Assembly (NCBI GenBank): GCA_024224995.1
Contig: JAAENB010001292.1
Coordinates: 1-9,411 of the forward strand
Length of the DNA stretch: 9,411 nt
Reading direction: 5' to 3'
From: a bacterium
GTDB lineage: Bacteria > Spirochaetota > UBA4802 > UBA5550
Below are positions 4,133-9,411 of this stretch, one piece after another. Both the position numbers and the translations under genes were made by a program. The notes below the pieces were generated by a model, which had not been told where the DNA came from, did no database searches, and saw only the letters and a program-made list of their open reading frames with translations. How positions within the stretch are numbered: position 1 is the stretch's first letter; every line of letters starts with the position of its first letter.

Positions 4133-7100
4133 TCATTGTGCAGAATCTTCTCTTTTTAAAATAACCATTGTAACATCATCAGTAGTGCTGTATCCTTCCA
4201 GTTTTTTCAGAATGGCATCCCTTATTTTCACAGTTGAACGGAACCCGGATTGTTTCAGTATTCCCATAAGTCTCTCTTCTGAAAATTGATTATTCTTGAG
4301 ATCTCTGGCCTCAGTAATCCCATCGGTATGCAGAAGCAGAACATCACCATGATTCAGCAGTAACTCATGATTTATATCATTGGGCCTGCCAAGATCCCAG
4401 TAAGAAAGCCAGAGTCCATCGGTCTCAACCCGCTCAACCGTTTCAGTTGAAGCCCGGTAAACAAAAAGATCCAGGTGCAGACCCGAAAAAATAACCCGCC
4501 CTTCTTTGTTAAAGGAAAGAGCAGTAATAGTCATATATTTATCTTGCGCGATATTTTCAATATTATTTTTTACACCTTTATTAACGATCCTCAGCAGTTC
4601 CGAGGGTTTAATGCCGGGAAACTCACTAATGAGAACCTGTATGGAAGTCTGGATCATCATCATTACCAGGCCCGCGAGAACACCGTGTCCGGCAACATCT
4701 CCAATAATAACCCAATCCTGTTCTTCCATATTAATAATATCATAATAATCCCCGCCCACATTTTCCGCCGGTTTCATATAGGCGGTAATATCATACCCGT
4801 CAATGGACGGCTGTTCCGGAACCAGCGCCGACTGGATATTGGCGGCAATCTCAATTTGAGTCTTTGTCCGTGCGATGTCTTCACGAAGAGCTGAAAGGTG
4901 TGAGTTCTCAATCGATATCGCTGCCTGGGACAGGAGAACCTGTCCAATGCGCAGGCGCTCCGGGGTAAAAGCATTCGCCGTAAGATCGTTTTCAAGATAG
5001 GCAATTCCCGTTACTTTTGCTTTGTGCCTGATTGGCGCGCATAGAATGGATTTGGGTTTATGTGCCAGGATATACGGATTATTCCCATACTTGCTGTCGT
5101 TATGCGCGTCATGGACAACAACATTTTCACCTGTTTTATAAACATAATTCACTATTGAAGACGGGAATTCGCTGCTTTCCGTAAAAGGAATTCCCTGGAG
5201 GACACTTATTTCTTCATCGATCTTCCCTTCAGCTTCAATATATAGTTTTCCATCCTCTTCATTTTTCAGAATCAAATACGCTATCCGGGCTCCGGCATTT
5301 TCAATTAAAAGCTCCATGATCTTTTTGAGCAGGCTTCCCAAATAAATTTCACCGGACAGGGCCTCTGAAGTTTTTATAATTGTTGAGATATCCAGGTTCG
5401 GCATGGAAGATGCCGGGGACCTGTCTCCAAAATACCCGGAATACCGTTCTTTAAGGTCTGAGGTTTTATATACAAGTCCCCATCTTAAATAACAATCATA
5501 GGCTTCCGTGATATAGGGAATCGCGAAATCTTCAAATCCCATATCCAGGTAAAAGCGCGCCGCAAGCTCCGCTGCTGCTCCTTCAATATGAATAAAATTA
5601 TGTTCCTTTGCAGTTTCTATTGATCGTTTATATAGTTCTCCGGCCTCCCAGTATTGTCCGCTTATACGGGCTCGTTCGGCTTCAATTAAATAATATTTAT
5701 GAATAAAATTTTCGGGACAGTTCTCCGCCCATTTTTTCGTTTTTTCCTGGTTCCTGGAAATTTTCTTCCAATATTTTTTCTTATTTTTTGAAGAAGCAGC
5801 AGGATACAGCGCAGCCAGTGTTAATGAATAAAAAATATAAAAATCAGCATAATGAAAAACACCTTTTCCAATATCCGCTATTGATTCCATTTCCAGTATA
5901 TAAGTCAAACAATCCGAAAATTTTTCGTTGAAGAATGAAGAAAACATTTTATAATATAAAAAATTAAAAAGATAGAGTTTATTGGGGTTTTTCCTGATTA
6001 ATTGTAATTTTTTATCCTCATCATATCCATCACTATTAAGCGTATACCGGTTATAGGTTAATCCGCTTAAATTTGAAAGAAGTTGAATATTGTCGAGATA
6101 GTTTTCGTAAACAAAGGGGTCTTTAATGGATTGCAGCAAATCATGGTGTGTTTTTAATTCTTCCAGTATTGTTCCAATATTTTCGCCTATCATAAAGCGG
6201 CTCATGTATGACAGGTTAATACTGTGCCCGGCATAGATCATATCACCGGCTTCAAGCGCGTGCCTATAGGCATCCTTGTATAGGGCAACACAATTCCGCG
6301 CGTGTTCTTTTGTGTGCTGGATATACCAGGCAAAAGCGAATTCAACTTTGCACCGTGAAATCCTGTCATCCATTTTTTTATTCAGGTCTAACGCAAGCTT
6401 GCCGAATTTGTACCCGGAATCGAAATCACCCAGCCATGAACCGGTAATATTGCCTATGGCAATAAAAGAAATGGCCGAATGTTTTGAGTTTCCATATTTT
6501 AATTGAAGGTTAAGACATTTTAATATAATAAGAGCCGAAAGGTTCGTGCTGATATATATAGCGGGGGTTCCTATTGTTACCAGAAGATTATTCGCAGCCA
6601 GCTTTTCTTCGTCCTTCATTTCAGGATTATTCAACAGGTCTTCAATTTTTTTTCCGGCAAGCTTCCATTTTACTTTTACAAGCTCTTCTAAAATAGAAGC
6701 CTGGTTCGGGGCAAAGGGCAGGGATATTCCAAACATTTTTAGCCCGCTAATTCCAAGAGTAATGGCTTTTTTAAGTTTTCCCATATTGGTATATAAAAGG
6801 ATCATTATAATAAGGATGTCCGCTTTGTCGACATTTGATTTTGCTTTTTTAATTACTTCTTTAAAGAGCGTTTCAGCGCCTTCGAAATTACGGTTTAAAT
6901 ATTCACATTCTATTCTTTCCTTATAAATTGCATAGGTTCGCTTATAATAATTAATCCACCGGTCATTGGGAAGAAGCCCGGCTGCTGTTGTTAAATATTC
7001 TACTGCTGAAAAATAGGCTGAGGTTTTTTTTGCTTTTTCCGCAGCAATGAGATTGAGTTCCGCGAGATTGATCTTTTTTTTCTCGGAGCTGAGAAGAGCC

Positions 7101-9235
7101 GCGCCGTAATTAAGATTATTCACTATGGAAAAAATATCATCCGGTACAACTTTCTTCGGGCTTTTTTCCAAAAGGATTGTGCCAATCCGGAAATGGATTT
7201 TTACTTTTTCTTCTTCAGGAATAAGAGAATAAACAGTCTCCCGTATCCTGTCGTGAAAGAACATATAGAGATCACCTGAAACATGAAAAATGCCTTCCCG
7301 GGCCGCACCGGTTAAAAGGGCCAGTGTTTCATCAATAGACCTGTTCGCGATAGTTGACGCTGTTGCCAGGTCAAAGCGGTTTCCAATGCAGGCGCATGTT
7401 TTTACCAGGTTCCGGGTTTCCTCATTGAACCCGGTTATTTTTTCAGTAAGAAGTTTAACAACATTATCCGTTACGGGCATTTCTCTAATTTTTTCAATAT
7501 CCCACTTCCATCCCAGGGCAGGATCAAGTTCCAGCATGTTCTCTTGATGAAGATTGTTTAAAAACCGGTTTATGAAAAACGGGTTCCCATTGGTTTTTTT
7601 ATGGATCAATTCCGCTAAGGGTAAAGACCGCTCTTCCGTGCACCGGAATAAATTGGAAATAAGACTGTTTACCCGGGCAGTATCAAGAGGATCGAGTAGA
7701 ATATTTTTAACTGAAACTTCTTTCATTTGTTTTATAAATTGCTGCGTTATAATAATAAGATGGTTTTCATCAACTTCATCTTCCCGGTACGCGGCGATTA
7801 CAAAAATATATTTTATTTCAGGATCGGTTAAAATTAAGCTCGCGATCTCAAAACTTGCCGGTTCCGCCCAGTGTATGTCATCTAAAAAAATAACCACCGG
7901 GTGAGCGGGATTGCAAAATACTTTAATGAAATTTTTAAATACCAGTCTAAAGCGGTTCTGTGATTCATCCGGACCAAGTTCCGGCAGGTTTGGCTGTTTG
8001 CCGATTATGAGTTCAACATCCGGGATTATCTCTGTAATAACTTTTCCATTTGGTCCAAGTGCCTTTAAAAGATTTTCTTTTAATAAACGAATGGTCTCTT
8101 CGTTTTCCGCGAGGATCTGGTTTGCCAGCTCTCTGAATGCCTGTATTATGGCGGTGTATGGAGTTCCTTTAGTTAATTGATCGTATTTGCCCGAACAAAA
8201 ATAACCTTTTTTTAAAGCAATGTGATTTTTTATTTCATTAATGAGCGCCGATTTGCCTATACCGGCGGGGCCTATTATATAAAGGAGTTCATCGGCTCCT
8301 CCCACCACTCTATCATACGCTTCCATTATTTCTTTAATCTCTTTTTCGCGTCCAATTAAGATCCGGGGAATAGAAAACATCACCGGAATATCCTTCATTC
8401 CCAATTCAAATGATTTAATTGTTCCGTTCGAAGTTAATTGCGCGTGGCATTCTTTTAAATCAGCAAGGAGTCCAAAACTGTTCTGGTACCGTTCCTCCGC
8501 TGTTTTTGCCAGCAGTTTCATTATTATGTTCGATAGTACTTCCGGTACGGAATTGTTTTTTTTAACCGGGCTTTCCGGTTCCCGGGCAATATGGGAATAG
8601 ATCAGTTCCATTGGATCTTTGGATTTAAATGGAACGTCCCTGGTGAGCATTTCATAAAAGGTAATACCCAGGGAATACAGGTCGGTGCGGTAATCGACAT
8701 CGCGGTTCATCCTGCCGGTCTGTTCCGGCGACATATAATACAAGCTTTCTTCTATTGTATTGGAGTTTGTCAATATTGAACATATTCCAAAATCGGTAAT
8801 TTTAATTTCTCCCGATTCCCGGTTTATGGATACGCTATGGGGTTTAATGTTTTTGTGGATTATGTTCTTTTTATGAAGTTTCCCCAGGATGTGGGCCAGG
8901 TGAATAGCTATATCTAAAAAGTACGGGATGTCAATTTTTTCAGGTATTATTCTTTTTAAGGAAGTACCCGGGAAATCTTCAAGGATCAGGGCGAATTTTT
9001 TATCATATTCCAAAAAATCATACGTTTGAACAATTCCTGTTATTTCCGGGTTTTTTATGAGTTCGAATTCCTGTTTGAACCTGGCTACGTCTGAAGGGCT
9101 TGGATATCTTGTTTTGAGAACTTTGATGATAACTGTTGTATTTTCATTCTCTTTTTTCCCCTGGTAGACAGTTGAGTCAGGGGTTTCATCCAGTTTTTTT
9201 AAAATTTGATAATCGGCAATCTTCTCCATGCTCAT
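4133..9235 (-). CDS. Pseudokinase-ATPase-GAF-SpoIIE phosphatase
   Basis: This 1,700-residue protein has no signal peptide or membrane segment, so it should be cytoplasmic. Residues 7-265 are a Ser/Thr kinase fold: Lys38, DFG 148-150, SPE 169-171 and Asp185 are present. The Gly-rich loop has no glycine, and the catalytic loop is HKNIKPHS (127-134), with Asn129 for the catalytic Asp and Ser134 for the metal-binding Asn. Residues 290-680 form a COG3899-like ATPase: GRE at 295-297, Walker A GPAGIGKS (322-329), Walker B ending LDD (451-453) then IHWAE. Residues 680-1270 are helical, TPR-like. A GAF domain spans about 1290-1445, then a short coiled coil, then a SpoIIE/PP2C phosphatase (1465-1695) with GGDYYD (Asp1496), GDVAGHG (Asp1513), HTDGITEA (Asp1638) and TDDVT (1685-1689), all intact. 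It likely integrates ligand and ATP signals to control dephosphorylation of a partner, as RsbU-like enzymes do. No Shine-Dalgarno sequence precedes ATG 9235; ATG 9229 is an equally good start. Confidence 0.92.
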   Translation of the reverse strand: MSMEKIADYQILKKLDETPDSTVYQGKKENENTTVIIKVLKTRYPSPSDVARFKQEFELIKNPEITGIVQTYDFLEYDKKFALILEDFPGTSLKRIIPEKIDIPYFLDIAIHLAHILGKLHKKNIIHKNIKPHSVSINRESGEIKITDFGICSILTNSNTIEESLYYMSPEQTGRMNRDVDYRTDLYSLGITFYEMLTRDVPFKSKDPMELIYSHIAREPESPVKKNNSVPEVLSNIIMKLLAKTAEERYQNSFGLLADLKECHAQLTSNGTIKSFELGMKDIPVMFSIPRILIGREKEIKEIMEAYDRVVGGADELLYIIGPAGIGKSALINEIKNHIALKKGYFCSGKYDQLTKGTPYTAIIQAFRELANQILAENEETIRLLKENLLKALGPNGKVITEIIPDVELIIGKQPNLPELGPDESQNRFRLVFKNFIKVFCNPAHPVVIFLDDIHWAEPASFEIASLILTDPEIKYIFVIAAYREDEVDENHLIIITQQFIKQMKEVSVKNILLDPLDTARVNSLISNLFRCTEERSLPLAELIHKKTNGNPFFINRFLNNLHQENMLELDPALGWKWDIEKIREMPVTDNVVKLLTEKITGFNEETRNLVKTCACIGNRFDLATASTIANRSIDETLALLTGAAREGIFHVSGDLYMFFHDRIRETVYSLIPEEEKVKIHFRIGTILLEKSPKKVVPDDIFSIVNNLNYGAALLSSEKKKINLAELNLIAAEKAKKTSAYFSAVEYLTTAAGLLPNDRWINYYKRTYAIYKERIECEYLNRNFEGAETLFKEVIKKAKSNVDKADILIIMILLYTNMGKLKKAITLGISGLKMFGISLPFAPNQASILEELVKVKWKLAGKKIEDLLNNPEMKDEEKLAANNLLVTIGTPAIYISTNLSALIILKCLNLQLKYGNSKHSAISFIAIGNITGSWLGDFDSGYKFGKLALDLNKKMDDRISRCKVEFAFAWYIQHTKEHARNCVALYKDAYRHALEAGDMIYAGHSINLSYMSRFMIGENIGTILEELKTHHDLLQSIKDPFVYENYLDNIQLLSNLSGLTYNRYTLNSDGYDEDKKLQLIRKNPNKLYLFNFLYYKMFSSFFNEKFSDCLTYILEMESIADIGKGVFHYADFYIFYSLTLAALYPAASSKNKKKYWKKISRNQEKTKKWAENCPENFIHKYYLIEAERARISGQYWEAGELYKRSIETAKEHNFIHIEGAAAELAARFYLDMGFEDFAIPYITEAYDCYLRWGLVYKTSDLKERYSGYFGDRSPASSMPNLDISTIIKTSEALSGEIYLGSLLKKIMELLIENAGARIAYLILKNEEDGKLYIEAEGKIDEEISVLQGIPFTESSEFPSSIVNYVYKTGENVVVHDAHNDSKYGNNPYILAHKPKSILCAPIRHKAKVTGIAYLENDLTANAFTPERLRIGQVLLSQAAISIENSHLSALREDIARTKTQIEIAANIQSALVPEQPSIDGYDITAYMKPAENVGGDYYDIINMEEQDWVIIGDVAGHGVLAGLVMMMIQTSIQVLISEFPGIKPSELLRIVNKGVKNNIENIAQDKYMTITALSFNKEGRVIFSGLHLDLFVYRASTETVERVETDGLWLSYWDLGRPNDINHELLLNHGDVLLLHTDGITEARDLKNNQFSEERLMGILKQSGFRSTVKIRDAILKKLEGYSTTDDVTMVILKREDSAQ

Positions 9236-9236
9236 G

Positions 9237-9264
9237 ATACTATATAGTTTTTGAGAAATGTCAA
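9237..9264 (-). promoter_or_regulatory. Candidate promoter of the kinase/phosphatase gene
   Basis: On the - strand TTGACA (9264-9259) is followed after 16 bases by TAGTAT (9242-9237). The expected transcription start falls at or next to the second ATG (9229), and no ribosome binding site lies before either ATG. The mRNA may therefore be leaderless, beginning at residue 3 of the longer reading. The rest of the 69-base spacer shows nothing else. Confidence 0.4.
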
Positions 9265-9304
9265 TTGTTTTTGAGTTCCATTATGTTAAACCTGTGGGGT
9301 CAAT

Positions 9305-9411
9305 TTAATCCCCGGTTTCAACAAAGATTGGTTTGACTATTATGCCCGAGGCTTTATCCGTATATTCCGCTTCGTGCTTTTTCCGGTTAGTTTCATCAAT
9401 ATTTTCAATAA
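9305..9411 (-). CDS. Unrecognised protein, C-terminal fragment
   Basis: The last 34 codons of a - strand gene enter from the right edge and stop at TAA (9307-9305). The peptide is charged (IENIDETNRKKHEAEYTDKA) and ends in a hydrophobic strand, SGIIVKPIFVETGD. The other two - strand frames give a stop codon inside the same stretch, and the amino-acid make-up looks like real protein. No family is recognised. It lies 69 bases upstream of, and co-directional with, the kinase/phosphatase gene, but the candidate promoter between them argues for separate transcription. Confidence 0.5.
   Translation of the reverse strand, partial: IENIDETNRKKHEAEYTDKASGIIVKPIFVETGD

Noticed and set aside
3833..4159. 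A 108-codon + strand open frame running out of the propeller gene into the - strand gene
   Set aside because: It consists mostly of the GC-rich repeat region and repeat copy C, overlaps both neighbouring genes, and lacks a ribosome binding site. It is open because of base composition.
9292..9316. GGGG ... CCCC hairpin at the 3' end of the right-edge gene
   Set aside because: The stem is only about four bases with a long loop and overlaps the stop codon, so it is too weak to call as a terminator.

Overview
The window carries four complete or nearly complete protein genes, two gene fragments cut by the window ends, and an unusual amount of structured, repetitive intergenic DNA. Two of the complete genes encode lipoproteins with clear lipoboxes. 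The longest encodes a 1,700-residue signalling protein of the type common in spirochaetes, cyanobacteria and some deltaproteobacteria (kinase-like domain, STAND-type ATPase, helical repeats, GAF, SpoIIE-type phosphatase). With AT-rich genes and abundant exported lipoproteins, the best guess is a free-living or host-associated spirochaete-like Gram-negative bacterium. No rRNA, tRNA or ribosomal protein is present to confirm this.

Layout. 1-134: C-terminal end of a phage-tail-collar-type protein (+). 135-797: 660 bases without a gene, holding a hairpin, two copies of an 18-base direct repeat one near-integral set of helical turns apart, a candidate promoter and a 10-bp inverted repeat. 798-1457: a second tail-collar protein, here a complete lipoprotein (+), with the same C-terminal signature as the first, so the two are tandem paralogues. 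1725-2021: a small three-segment membrane protein resembling DUF4190 (+). 2022-2538: gene-free, with at least four hairpins or palindromes and two copies of a dispersed repeat. 2539-3858: a lipoprotein built of seven SBBP-like repeats, predicted to be one seven-bladed beta-propeller (+). 3859-4132: a GC-rich, hairpin-rich spacer between convergent genes, holding an inverted copy of the same dispersed repeat. 4133-9235: the giant signalling protein (-). 9305-9411: C-terminus of an unrecognised protein (-).

How the parts may work together. The + strand genes look like cell-envelope or surface proteins, each with its own control region rather than a tight operon. The - strand gene is a cytoplasmic regulator. 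Its kinase domain has lost the catalytic Asp of the HRD motif (Asn instead) and the metal-binding Asn (Ser instead), while its C-terminal PP2C/SpoIIE phosphatase keeps all expected acidic residues. It therefore looks like a pseudokinase- and ATPase-gated phosphatase, probably acting on an anti-sigma-factor-antagonist type partner not in this window. The most notable points are this pseudokinase/phosphatase, the 39-bp inverted repeats flanking the propeller lipoprotein gene, and the tandem tail-collar lipoproteins.
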